Below are positions 26,467 to 35,668 of a stretch of DNA of 61,901 nucleotides, piece by piece. Origin of the DNA: Alistipes sp. (GTDB taxonomy: Bacteria > Bacteroidota > Bacteroidia > Bacteroidales > Rikenellaceae). Each line of letters begins with the position of its first letter. Positions within the stretch are counted from its first letter, which is position 1. The translations under genes were made by a program, and so were the position numbers. The notes under the pieces were generated by a model, which was not told where the DNA came from, ran no database searches, and was given only the letters and a program-made list of their open reading frames with translations. The DNA lies in NCBI GenBank assembly GCA_022511295.1, contig JAFLRT010000003.1, positions 1 through 61,901 of the forward strand, read 5' to 3'.

Positions 26467-29451
26467 GTGAAACGATTTCTGCACATACTGGCAGCAGCAA
26501 CACTCCTGCTCCTCGCCCAAAGAGCCGAGGCGCAGTTCTACTCGTGGGGAGCCGACCCCGCTTCGCTGCGCTGGCGAAAGATAAAGGATGATAAGGTGAG
26601 CGTCATATTCCCCGACTCGTCCGAGAGCAGCGCACGGCGTATGCTTCACTACATACACAGCGTGCAACCATCTATAGGCTACGGATTTACATATCCGGCG
26701 ATGAAGGTGCCATTCATAATCCACCCCGAGAACTTCCGCGCCAACGGAATGGTTATGTATCTGCCCAAGCGGGTCGAGATACTGTCAATACCCGCCATAG
26801 ACAGTTACTCCATGCCCTGGCTCAAGCAACTCACGGCACACGAATACCGCCATGCCGTACAGTACAGTAATCTCGACCGGGGCGTAGTCCATGTTCTGAG
26901 TTACATTATCGGTCAGCAGAGTTCCACTTTCGGGCTGCTCTTTCTGCCGCTGTGGCTCATCGAGGGCGATGCCGTGATGAGCGAGACGCAGATGTCCTCT
27001 TTCGGACGCGGTTTGCAGCCGAGTTTCACGATAGACTACCGCGCATTAGGCAATATAAGCCGCCTCAACCGCAATACCGACAAGTGGTTCTGCGGCTCGT
27101 ACAAAGACAATGTACCCGACCACTATCACATAGGTTATCAGATAGCATCTTACACCTATACCAAATACAACGGCAATATCTGGGACAAGGTGGCCCATTA
27201 CAGCGTGCGCAACCCGTATCTCTTCGCCACGACAGCCGTGTCGCTCAAGAAGTTCTACGGTACGTCCGTAATAAAACTCACACGCGAGACCTTCGACGAC
27301 CTGGCTGCTTACTGGGAGTCGCTGCCCGAGGAGAGCGACACCTCGCAGCCGCTGCCTCGACCGTTGCCGCAGCGCAGTTACACCACCTACCGGCATCCGC
27401 TGCCGCTGGGCGGCGGGAGCCTGCTATCGCTCAAGACCGACCTCGACCGTCCGTCGCGCTTCGTCGTAACGGATATGGAGAGCGGCAACGAGCGGCGCAT
27501 AGCCTATACGGGCAGCGTATCGACCAGACCCGATATCGACACTGTTGCGCGAAGGGTATGGTGGACAGAGTATCGCCGCAGCACGCTCTTTGCCGAGAAG
27601 GTGAACTCAACGCTCTGTTACATGGACCTCGGCAAGGGCCGCACACACACCGTCCGCAAGTATCGCAACGTGCTGTATCCCACAGTTATAAACAGCGATA
27701 CGCTGGCATGGGTCGAATATGAGGCACCATGCCGGTATTCGATTGTTGTCGGATGCGACACGGCACGCTATGCGCGCATGGCGCTGCCGCAATTCACCGA
27801 GGTGCATGGTCTGGCATACGACAACCGCACCTCGCGGCTCTGCTTTATAACCACCGATGATGATGGTATGCGTATCGGAGCCGTAAAACACGATGAAGGG
27901 GGCATTTCAGGCGATGTCGAGTGGCTTACCGAAGCAGCATACATCACCCTCAGCAATCTGCGCGCCGGCGACGGCGTTCTCTACTTCGGCTCAATAGCGT
28001 CGGGCAAGGATGAGGTGCATGCTCTCGACCTCGTACACGGCGGCGAGTACAGAGTTACGACCTCGGCTTACGGTTCCTTCGACGCCGCAGCCGACGGAGA
28101 GCGGCTCGTCATGACGACCTACGACAAGGAGGGTTATCATCTTGCATCGCAGAGAGCGGACACGCTGCGCATACCCGTCGAGTGGAGCGCGCTGCCGGAA
28201 AACAGGGTCAATCCTCCGCGCGTGAAGTGGGATGTAGTGAATCTCGACACGGTGCGTTTCACGGCTGCCGACGAGGAGTTGTCGCACACCAATCATCGCT
28301 CGCGGCGCTACTCCAAGCCGCTGCATCTGTTCAACATACACTCCTGGGCGCCGGCATCCTACAGCCCCTTCGAGATTATCGACGAGGGTGTTGTCAATTT
28401 CAATCTGGGAGCCACAATCATATCGCAGAACCTGCTGTCGGACTCCGAAATGTTCCTCACCTACGGGTGGAACCGCGCCGAAGGCTCCGTTGTACAGGGT
28501 TCGTGGAGATATTACGGATTGGGTGTGAACTTCGCTCTCAGCGCCTCCTACGGCGGCAAACAGAGAGTATACACCATCGGGCGCTACAACCCTGCGACAG
28601 GCGAGATAGAGACCCCCGAACTGCCCGACCTGAAGAAATACTACTCCGTATCGGCCACAGCCTCGCTGCCGCTCCTCTTTCAGAGCGGTTACCATACCCG
28701 TTATCTCGGTCTCTCGACCTCGTGGAACTTCTCCAACGGACTTACGGCACGTGTAAACAAACTATCCTACGGCGACTGGAACACCTCCAACCTGCAACGT
28801 CTCGGATACGATCGTGGATTGCACACTCTCCAGTTCGGCATCACCTATCAGGATGTCGTCCAGCAGGCGCATAAGGATTTCGCGCCCAAGTGGGGCGTTG
28901 CGGCAGCCCTCAACTATGCCGTCAATCCCGAGACAAACTCATTCAGCAGCCTGCTCTCGACCTATGCCCGCGTCTATCTGCCGGGTGTCGCGGCACACCA
29001 CTCTCTGTCGTTGGCAGCGGCATATCAGACCTCTCTCGGCGGTTTCAGCCGCGATGGTTTGGTATCGAACATGTCTTACCGCTCGGCAAGGCTCCTGCCC
29101 AACGGCTACAACATCTCGGATATACGCAACCGCAACTATGTCGCCCTGTCGGCCTCCTATCAACTGCCGCTGTGCTACCCCGACGGAGGTATACCGTCGG
29201 TACTCTATTTCAAGCGTATACGTCTCAACCTCGGTTTCGGTTACGCAGGCTTCGACGCAACATATATAGACCCCGTATTGGGAACGCTGCACGACAGGCG
29301 CAAACATATATTCTCCGGAGGTGCAGACCTTACATTCGATATAAATCTCTTCAGGCAGCCGGCGGCCGCCACCTCGGCCGTAACAATCTCTGCCTACGTT
29401 ACCCGCGAGGGCAAACCCTACCTCTCGGCGGGATTGGGTCTTCCGTTCTGA
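26467..29451 (+). CDS. gluzincin-like HExxH domain, beta-propeller and outer-membrane barrel fusion
   Basis: A 994-residue secreted protein. The GTG at 26467 gives signal peptide VKRFLHILAAATLLLLAQ with cleavage after AEA (residue 22). Earlier starts place this signal internally. Residues about 25-240 contain HEYRH (H125, E126, H129) and LPLWLIEGDA with E166, the arrangement of gluzincin zinc peptidases. Residues about 290-600 look like a TolB-type beta-propeller. The last 330 residues alternate as a barrel and end in YLSAGLGLPF, so the C-terminus should sit in the outer membrane. Substrate and true activity are unknown. Eight C at 26436-26443 precede the start. Confidence 0.8.
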   Translation: MKRFLHILAAATLLLLAQRAEAQFYSWGADPASLRWRKIKDDKVSVIFPDSSESSARRMLHYIHSVQPSIGYGFTYPAMKVPFIIHPENFRANGMVMYLPKRVEILSIPAIDSYSMPWLKQLTAHEYRHAVQYSNLDRGVVHVLSYIIGQQSSTFGLLFLPLWLIEGDAVMSETQMSSFGRGLQPSFTIDYRALGNISRLNRNTDKWFCGSYKDNVPDHYHIGYQIASYTYTKYNGNIWDKVAHYSVRNPYLFATTAVSLKKFYGTSVIKLTRETFDDLAAYWESLPEESDTSQPLPRPLPQRSYTTYRHPLPLGGGSLLSLKTDLDRPSRFVVTDMESGNERRIAYTGSVSTRPDIDTVARRVWWTEYRRSTLFAEKVNSTLCYMDLGKGRTHTVRKYRNVLYPTVINSDTLAWVEYEAPCRYSIVVGCDTARYARMALPQFTEVHGLAYDNRTSRLCFITTDDDGMRIGAVKHDEGGISGDVEWLTEAAYITLSNLRAGDGVLYFGSIASGKDEVHALDLVHGGEYRVTTSAYGSFDAAADGERLVMTTYDKEGYHLASQRADTLRIPVEWSALPENRVNPPRVKWDVVNLDTVRFTAADEELSHTNHRSRRYSKPLHLFNIHSWAPASYSPFEIIDEGVVNFNLGATIISQNLLSDSEMFLTYGWNRAEGSVVQGSWRYYGLGVNFALSASYGGKQRVYTIGRYNPATGEIETPELPDLKKYYSVSATASLPLLFQSGYHTRYLGLSTSWNFSNGLTARVNKLSYGDWNTSNLQRLGYDRGLHTLQFGITYQDVVQQAHKDFAPKWGVAAALNYAVNPETNSFSSLLSTYARVYLPGVAAHHSLSLAAAYQTSLGGFSRDGLVSNMSYRSARLLPNGYNISDIRNRNYVALSASYQLPLCYPDGGIPSVLYFKRIRLNLGFGYAGFDATYIDPVLGTLHDRRKHIFSGGADLTFDINLFRQPAAATSAVTISAYVTREGKPYLSAGLGLPF

Positions 29452-29493
29452 CGGCAACGTACGGCATGAGGCGCAAATCGCAGTAAAAAAACG

Positions 29494-29524
29494 TTGCGCT
29501 TATGACTAAAAAAGTGTAAATTTG
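29494..29524 (+). promoter_or_regulatory. promoter for the PBP1A gene
   Basis: TTG at 29494-29496 and TAAATTTG at 29517-29524, 20 bases apart, 25 bases before the start codon. Confidence 0.7.
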
Positions 29525-29549
29525 CACCTGACTAATTATCTGACCGGCA

Positions 29550-31979
29550 ATGAGCGATAAAAAAAGCAAGTTTCATACTTTGATGCACTCCCTCTTTGTG
29601 AAGCACGTCAAATTGGTAATCGCACTCCTATGGTGTGCTGTCATTGTCCCTGTGGCGCTCTTTATAACGGCCGTATTGCTGACGGCGGCAGGTGCCATAG
29701 GCAATGAGAGCCGTATGCCCAATCTGGAGGAGCTGGACAACCCCAGTATGAGCCTCGCAACGGAGGTTTACTCCTCCGACGGCGCCGTGATAGGCACCTT
29801 CTTCAGGGAGAACCGCACCAAACTGCAATACAGAGACCTCTTTCCGCAGGACACGACGCGGATGCTGCAAATAAGCGGACACAGCGTGCCTCCGATAGTG
29901 GCGGCTATTATAGCCACCGAGGATATGCGTTTCTACTCCCATTCGGCTATCGACTTCCGCTCGCTGGCGCGCGTGGGCATCAAGACGCTCGCCATGCATC
30001 ACCGCTCGCAGGGCGGCGGCAGCACCATAACGCAGCAGCTGGCCAAAAACCTCTTCAAACGCACCGGAGGCGGCGGTATTTCCGAACTCGCCACATCCAA
30101 ACTTCAGGAATGGGTGGTGGCAACGAAGCTCGAATACAAATACACCAAGGAGGAAATTATCACGATGTACCTCAATCTGGTGGATTACGGCTCCAACGCC
30201 GTCGGCATAAAGTCGGCAGCGCAGACCTTCTTCAACAAAGAGCCTGACGAACTGAATATACAGGAGGCGGCAGTGCTGGCAGGTGTGGTAAATGCCACCA
30301 CACGCTATTCGCCCGTACTCAACCCCGAAAATGCACTTAAAAGACGCAACCTCGTGTTGTCGCGCATGGCGACGGCCGGCGCACTGACAAAGGCAGAGGC
30401 CGACTCGCTCTCTGGGCTGCCCATAATCCTCAACTACAATCCCGTATCGCACAACGAGGGTGCCGCAACCTACTTCCGCGAGATGCTGCGTCTGACAATG
30501 ACGGCCAAGCGTCCCGAACGAAGTCAGTTCACCAACGACTGGGACTATCAGCAGGCGGTAAAGGAGTATGACGAGAACCCGATATACGGCTGGTGCCTCA
30601 AGAACACTCGTGCCGACGGTCAGCACTACGACCTTTACAGCGACGGCCTACGCATATACACCACCATCGACTCCAAAATGCAGGCATACGCCGAGGAGGC
30701 GATGCGGAAGCAGATGCGGGAGGAGGTGCAGCCCAAGATGGATGCGCAGGTAAAACGCACAGGCTCGCCATTCTCAAAGGATAGGGAAAACCTTACCAAA
30801 AAGGCTATGCGCGACTGCGACCGTTACCGCAGCATGAAGCGTGCAGGCATAGACGAGGCGAAGATTTTCGACTCGATGAGCAACAACAAGTATCATATGC
30901 GCATCTTCACCTTCAACGGTGTTCGCGATACGCTTATGACGCCGCGCGACTCGGTGCTGCACTACAAACGCATCATGCGTGCAAGTTTCGTCGCCATAGA
31001 GCCGCAAACGGGTTATGTCAAGGCATATATCGGCGGCCCCAACTTCCGTTACTTCAAGTATGACAACGCAAAATACGGCAAGCGGCAGATAGGCTCTACC
31101 GTAAAACCGTTTATCTATACCTTTGCCATAGACCACCTCGGACTTACACCCTGCACGATGGTACCCAACCTCCAGACCTCGATAGAGACGGCAAACGGCA
31201 AGGCGTGGTCGCCCAAAGAGGCCGGCAAGGTAGACTACGACGGTGTTCTGCATCCGTTGGTATGGGGACTTCAGCGCAGCCGCAACAACTACTCGGCATG
31301 GATTATGAAGCAGGCAAAACAGCCGGCGGCCGTAGCCAACTTCCTGCACAATATGGGTATTCACAGTTACATCGACCCCGTATACGCATTGTGTCTCGGC
31401 TCTTTCGAGTCGAATGTATTGGAACTTGCCGGAGCATACGCCACCTTCGCCAATGAGGGTGTCTTCAACGAACCCGTATTCGTAACGCGCATCGAAGACC
31501 ACCAAGGCAATCTGCTTGCGGACTTCACGACCCGCTCGCAGGACGCCATAAGCAGCGAGACGGCATACACCATGCTCCAGATGATGAAACGTGTAATAAC
31601 AGGCGGAACGGGTTCGAGGATGGTATGGAAATACGGTTTCAGGGATATGGATATGGCGGGCAAGACAGGTACGACGAATAACAATGCCGATGCATGGTTT
31701 ATGTGCGTAACGCCCCGTCTGGTTGCGGGAGCGTGGGTCGGCGGCGACGACAACAACGTACACCTCTCGTCGGGCGGCGAGGGCGGCGTTATGGCCCTGC
31801 CTATTGTCGGCGAGTTCTTCACAAAGGTCTATAATGACCCCTCGTTAGGCATATCGCGCTCGGAGAAGTTCAAACATCCTGCTGTATACCACGCCATCGA
31901 CTGCCCCGATTCACTGCAGCCGGACGACACCTATAACCAAGAGGATGAGTTCTTCGGATTTATGAACACACAGCCATAA
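29550..31979 (+). CDS. class A penicillin-binding protein (PBP1A-like)
   Basis: An 809-residue bifunctional peptidoglycan synthase. A membrane anchor spans residues 21-48. The GT51 glycosyltransferase domain has catalytic E124 in IIATEDMRFYSHSAIDF and the GGGSTITQQLAKNLF motif. The transpeptidase domain has S516 and K519 in GSTVKPF, a SRNNYS motif and KTGTTNNNADAWF. Between them is a segment rich in charged residues (about 370-450) typical of Bacteroidota class A PBPs. It acts on the periplasmic side of the inner membrane. The gene has its own promoter. Confidence 0.95.
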   Translation: MSDKKSKFHTLMHSLFVKHVKLVIALLWCAVIVPVALFITAVLLTAAGAIGNESRMPNLEELDNPSMSLATEVYSSDGAVIGTFFRENRTKLQYRDLFPQDTTRMLQISGHSVPPIVAAIIATEDMRFYSHSAIDFRSLARVGIKTLAMHHRSQGGGSTITQQLAKNLFKRTGGGGISELATSKLQEWVVATKLEYKYTKEEIITMYLNLVDYGSNAVGIKSAAQTFFNKEPDELNIQEAAVLAGVVNATTRYSPVLNPENALKRRNLVLSRMATAGALTKAEADSLSGLPIILNYNPVSHNEGAATYFREMLRLTMTAKRPERSQFTNDWDYQQAVKEYDENPIYGWCLKNTRADGQHYDLYSDGLRIYTTIDSKMQAYAEEAMRKQMREEVQPKMDAQVKRTGSPFSKDRENLTKKAMRDCDRYRSMKRAGIDEAKIFDSMSNNKYHMRIFTFNGVRDTLMTPRDSVLHYKRIMRASFVAIEPQTGYVKAYIGGPNFRYFKYDNAKYGKRQIGSTVKPFIYTFAIDHLGLTPCTMVPNLQTSIETANGKAWSPKEAGKVDYDGVLHPLVWGLQRSRNNYSAWIMKQAKQPAAVANFLHNMGIHSYIDPVYALCLGSFESNVLELAGAYATFANEGVFNEPVFVTRIEDHQGNLLADFTTRSQDAISSETAYTMLQMMKRVITGGTGSRMVWKYGFRDMDMAGKTGTTNNNADAWFMCVTPRLVAGAWVGGDDNNVHLSSGGEGGVMALPIVGEFFTKVYNDPSLGISRSEKFKHPAVYHAIDCPDSLQPDDTYNQEDEFFGFMNTQP

Positions 31980-32036
31980 TTATTGCCTCAAGCCTTGTAA
32001 AACACGGATTTATAATTTAATAAAACAAACAGAGAT

Positions 32037-33044
32037 ATGAAGATAGCAATAGTCGGCGCCAGCGGTGCCGTAGGACAGGAGTTTCTGAAGATTTTGGAGG
32101 AGCATCAACTGCCCATCGACGAGTTGGAACTTTACGGTTCGCCGCGCAGTGCCGGCACAACCTATACATTTCGCGGCAAGGAACTTAAAGTTAAGTTATT
32201 GCAGCACAATGACGACTTCAAGGGTACGGATGTAGCCCTGGTATCTGCCGGCGCATCGACCTCGAAAGAGTTCGCCGAGACAATAACCAAATACGGTACG
32301 CTGATGATAGACAACTCGAGCGCCTTCCGTATGGATGAGGATGTACCCCTTGTCGTACCCGAGGTGAACCCCGAGGATGCGCTGAATGCTCCGCGAGGCA
32401 TAATAGCCAACCCCAACTGCACCACCATTCAGATGGTCGTGGCGCTGAATGCCATAGAAAAGGTGTCGCACATACGCCGCGTACACGTCTCGACATACCA
32501 GTCGGCGAGCGGTGCCGGTGCAGCGGCGATGGCGGAACTCGAGCAGCAGCACAAGACGCTTGCCGAGGGAGGTGAGCCTCACGTCGAGAAGTTCGCATAC
32601 CAGTTGGCATACAACGTTATACCCCACATCGACGTCTTTATGGATAACGGCTATACGAAGGAGGAGATGAAGATGTATAACGAGACGCGCAAAATCATGC
32701 ACTCGGATATCGAGGTATCGGCGACGTGTGTCCGCGTGCCTGTTATGCGTGCGCACTCGGAGAGCGTATGGGTCGAGACCGAGCATCCGGTGAGCGTGGA
32801 GCAGGCCCGCGAGGCGTTCTCGCGCGGCGAAGGTATCGTTTTGGTGGATGAGCCGCAGAGCAAGAAGTATCCGATGCCTCTCTTTGTCGCGGGAAGGGAG
32901 CCGGTATACGTAGGTCGTGTCCGCAAGGACATCTCCAATCCCAACGGGCTGACTTTCTGGTGTGTAAGCGACCAGATAAAGAAGGGTGCGGCACTCAATG
33001 CCGTTCAGATTCTGGAGTGGCTTATAGCGCAGGGTCGTTTCTAA
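32037..33044 (+). CDS. asd: aspartate-semialdehyde dehydrogenase
   Basis: A 335-residue enzyme that reduces aspartyl phosphate to aspartate semialdehyde, feeding lysine, diaminopimelate, threonine and methionine synthesis. The NADP-binding start [16 protein letters not shown], catalytic C128 in NPNCTT, and a [14 protein letters not shown] motif are present. It is of normal length. The gene lies 57 bases after the PBP1A stop and ends in a strong terminator, so it may share a transcript with the cell-wall synthase. Confidence 0.95.
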   Translation: MKIAIVGASGAVGQEFLKILEEHQLPIDELELYGSPRSAGTTYTFRGKELKVKLLQHNDDFKGTDVALVSAGASTSKEFAETITKYGTLMIDNSSAFRMDEDVPLVVPEVNPEDALNAPRGIIANPNCTTIQMVVALNAIEKVSHIRRVHVSTYQSASGAGAAAMAELEQQHKTLAEGGEPHVEKFAYQLAYNVIPHIDVFMDNGYTKEEMKMYNETRKIMHSDIEVSATCVRVPVMRAHSESVWVETEHPVSVEQAREAFSRGEGIVLVDEPQSKKYPMPLFVAGREPVYVGRVRKDISNPNGLTFWCVSDQIKKGAALNAVQILEWLIAQGRF

Positions 33045-33080
33045 AGTCAAATCATTACCGAATATATAACCTGATATTGG

Positions 33081-33116
33081 CAGGACGGTTGGGATTTCCA
33101 ACCGTCCTGTTTTTTG
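33081..33116 (+). terminator. terminator after asd
   Basis: CAGGACGGTTGG pairs with CCAACCGTCCTG around GATTT-like loop bases, followed by TTTTTT. Confidence 0.92.
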
Positions 33117-33154
33117 CATCGGCAAAATAAAAGAAATTGAAATGCTTTTTGTTT

Positions 33155-33185
33155 TTTGCATTTAATCAAATAATATGTAAATTTG
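33155..33185 (+). promoter_or_regulatory. promoter for the bamD operon
   Basis: TTTG at 33155-33158 and TAAATTTG at 33178-33185, 19 bases apart. The leader of about 65 bases runs to the bamD start. Confidence 0.7.
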
Positions 33186-33256
33186 CACGCTTATACCCCT
33201 GTCCGAGCAGGACGTAGGCACACGAGTTGCAAAAAACCCGACCATAAAACAATGTT

Positions 33257-34087
33257 ATGAGCAAAAGATTGTTACATATCGTCCTGACGGCAATGTTCGT
33301 CTTCACTCTCTGCGAGGGTTTCTCCGCACCGAAGGCCGGTATGAACCGTATCATAAAGTCGGGCGACCCGAAACTCATATACAAGACCGCATTAGACTAT
33401 TATGAGCGTGGCAAGTGGCAGCGCGCATCGACTCTCTTCGAGGCTGTGGAGCCATACTACATCGGCACGCCGACCGAGGACTCGGTGGCATTCTTCAAGG
33501 CTCGCAGCAAGTTCAAGGAGAAGGATTACGATATCGCATCGGTGATGCTGGACGAGTTCAGACGCAAATTCGGCCGCAGCGTCTTCATCGAGGATGCCGA
33601 GGGTATGTATGCGCTCTGTTTCTACTTCATGTCGCCCGAGCCGGAGCGCGACCAGACCGTAACATCGCAGGCAATAGTATCCATATCGGAGTTCCTATAC
33701 CGATATCCAAACTCGCCGCAGCGCGAAAACTTCGAGAACATAACGGCCGAACTGACACAAAAACTTCACGACAAGGCCTTTATCAACGCATACACCTACT
33801 ACAAGACAGGGCGCCACAAGTCGGCTATCGTCGCCTTCCGCAACGCCCTCAGGCAGTACCCCGAGTCATCTCACAGAGAGGAGTTGATGTATTATATCGT
33901 AAAATCGGGATACGAGTTGGCACACAACTCCATAGAGTCGAAGCAGACAGACCGTTATATGTCGATGCTCGACTCCTACTACTCCTATCTCTCGGAGTAC
34001 CCCGACTCAAAGCGCCTCAAAGAACTCGGACGATTAGCCAAAGAGGCCAAAGACTATTTGGATAAAAACAACAAGGACAAACAATAG
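33257..34087 (+). CDS. bamD: outer-membrane assembly factor BamD
   Basis: A 276-residue TPR protein of the beta-barrel assembly machinery. TPR-like units are seen at YKTALDYYERGKWQRASTLFEAV, then FKARSKFKEKDYDIASVMLDEF and FINAYTYYKTGRHKSAIVAFRN. The N-terminal signal ends FVFTLCEGFSA; the residues before Cys do not match the canonical lipobox well, so lipidation is probable from the family but not shown. The gene order with rpoZ, coaBC and recN is the conserved Bacteroidota operon, spaced 2, 20 and 28 bases. Confidence 0.9.
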   Translation: MSKRLLHIVLTAMFVFTLCEGFSAPKAGMNRIIKSGDPKLIYKTALDYYERGKWQRASTLFEAVEPYYIGTPTEDSVAFFKARSKFKEKDYDIASVMLDEFRRKFGRSVFIEDAEGMYALCFYFMSPEPERDQTVTSQAIVSISEFLYRYPNSPQRENFENITAELTQKLHDKAFINAYTYYKTGRHKSAIVAFRNALRQYPESSHREELMYYIVKSGYELAHNSIESKQTDRYMSMLDSYYSYLSEYPDSKRLKELGRLAKEAKDYLDKNNKDKQ

Positions 34088-34089
34088 CG

Positions 34090-34395
34090 ATGGAAATCAA
34101 GAAAAACATCCCCAACAACACCGTTACCCGACGTCTGGTAGACTTAGACAAGGAGACGGGCAACATCTACGAGAGCATCAACATCATCGCGCGCCGCGCC
34201 AACCAGATTTCGGCAGAACTGAAGGCGGAACTCAACCGTAAGTTAGCCGACTTCTCGTCGCCCACCGACACTATGGAGGAGACCTTCGAAAATCGCGAGC
34301 AGATTGAGATTTCGCGTTACTACGAGCGTCTGCCCAAACCTGCCATAATCGCCACCGAGGAGTTCCTCGATGATGAGGTATATTACCGCAAGTAA
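34090..34395 (+). CDS. rpoZ: RNA polymerase omega subunit (Rpb6-like)
   Basis: A 101-residue protein. NIYESINIIARRANQISAEL carries the conserved omega/Rpb6 fold signature, followed by a Bacteroidota-type acidic tail ending EEFLDDEVYYRK. It helps hold the beta-prime subunit during polymerase assembly. It follows bamD by two bases, so it relies on that transcript, and lies 20 bases ahead of coaBC. Confidence 0.88.
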   Translation: MEIKKNIPNNTVTRRLVDLDKETGNIYESINIIARRANQISAELKAELNRKLADFSSPTDTMEETFENREQIEISRYYERLPKPAIIATEEFLDDEVYYRK

Positions 34396-34415
34396 CAATA
34401 TAATACTGCGCTGTT

Positions 34416-35636
34416 TTGTCGCTGACAGGCAAACATATCATTCTGGGTGTTACGGGAAGCATCGCGGCATACAAGGCAGCGGTTCTGTGCCGCCTGCTCA
34501 AGACCGCCGGAGCGGAGGTCAAAGTAGTTATGACACCCGCCGCCAAAGCCTTCATCACGCCGCTGACGATGGCTACACTATCCAAGAATCCCATCGCCGT
34601 AGAGTTCTATAACCCCGAGAACGGCGACTGGCATTCGCATATATCGCTCGGAGAGTGGGCCGACCTGCTGCTCATAGCGCCTGCGACGGCCAATACGTTG
34701 GCCAAGATGGCAACGGGAGTGGCGGACAACCTTCTGCTGACGACCTATCTCTCGGCGCGTTGCGGCGTGGCGGTAGCGCCGGCAATGGACTGCGATATGT
34801 TCGCCCACATCGCTACGCAGCACAATATCGACACCCTGCGCTCACACGGTGTAACCGTAATCGAATCGCCCGAGGGTGAGTTGGCAAGCGGTCTGCACGG
34901 AAAGGGACGTATGGCAGAGCCTGAAGATATCCTTGCACGTGTAGAGGCACTTCTCTGCCCGGACGAAAAAAAAAAGAGCCTGCACGGTAAATGCTTCGTC
35001 GTTACGGCAGGAGCCACACGCGAAGCGCTCGACCCCGTAAGATTTCTTACCAACCGCTCGACAGGCAAGATGGGTTATGCCGTCGCAGCAGCACTCGCCG
35101 CGCGCGGTGCCAGAACAATCCTCATCAGCGGTACGACGTCGCTGCCCGCGCCGCAAGGGGTGGAGATGCGGCACGCAGAGTCGGCAGAGGATATGTATAT
35201 AGCCGCCAAAGAGGCGTTTGCCGATGCTGACGGCGCTGTGATGTGTGCAGCCGTAGCGGATTATACGCCGGTCGAGGTATCGGCAACGAAAATCAAAAAG
35301 AGCGACGACGATATGGTGCTGCATCTGAAGCGCACGCACGACATCGCCGCCGAACTTGGCAAGATTAAGGGCAGCCGCCTGCTTGTCGGCTTTGCCCTGG
35401 AGACCGACAATGAGGCTGAAAATGCCGCGAAAAAACTCCGAAAGAAAAATCTCGATTTCATCGTTCTTAACTCGCTGCGCGACGAGGGGGCCGGTTTCGC
35501 CCACGACACAAACAAGGTGTCGATAATCGACTCCGCGACGCGTGAAGATTTGCCGCTTATGTCCAAACGCGAGACGGCAGAGGTCATAGTGGACAAAATC
35601 GATTTTTTTATAAAGAGAACCGATTCGGAAAAATAG
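34416..35636 (+). CDS. coaBC: bifunctional phosphopantothenoylcysteine decarboxylase/synthetase
   Basis: A 406-residue enzyme of coenzyme A synthesis. The CoaC flavoprotein half has GVTGSIAAYKAAVLCRLL, SHISLGEWAD and PAMDCDMF. The CoaB half begins near residue 190, with VTAGATREALDPVRFLTNRS and GKMGYAVAAAL. The first in-frame start is a TTG at 34416, with LSLTGKHIILGV leading straight into the fold, and no ATG is available at the right length, so translation efficiency may be low or coupled to rpoZ. Confidence 0.94.
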   Translation: MSLTGKHIILGVTGSIAAYKAAVLCRLLKTAGAEVKVVMTPAAKAFITPLTMATLSKNPIAVEFYNPENGDWHSHISLGEWADLLLIAPATANTLAKMATGVADNLLLTTYLSARCGVAVAPAMDCDMFAHIATQHNIDTLRSHGVTVIESPEGELASGLHGKGRMAEPEDILARVEALLCPDEKKKSLHGKCFVVTAGATREALDPVRFLTNRSTGKMGYAVAAALAARGARTILISGTTSLPAPQGVEMRHAESAEDMYIAAKEAFADADGAVMCAAVADYTPVEVSATKIKKSDDDMVLHLKRTHDIAAELGKIKGSRLLVGFALETDNEAENAAKKLRKKNLDFIVLNSLRDEGAGFAHDTNKVSIIDSATREDLPLMSKRETAEVIVDKIDFFIKRTDSEK

Positions 35637-35642
35637 CGCCCT

Positions 35643-35668
35643 TTATAAAAAACCATTATAAAAAATGC
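35643..35668 (+). repeat. 13-base tandem duplication between coaBC and recN
   Basis: TTATAAAAAACCA followed by TTATAAAAAATGC; the second unit ends in the recN start codon. Confidence 0.55.
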
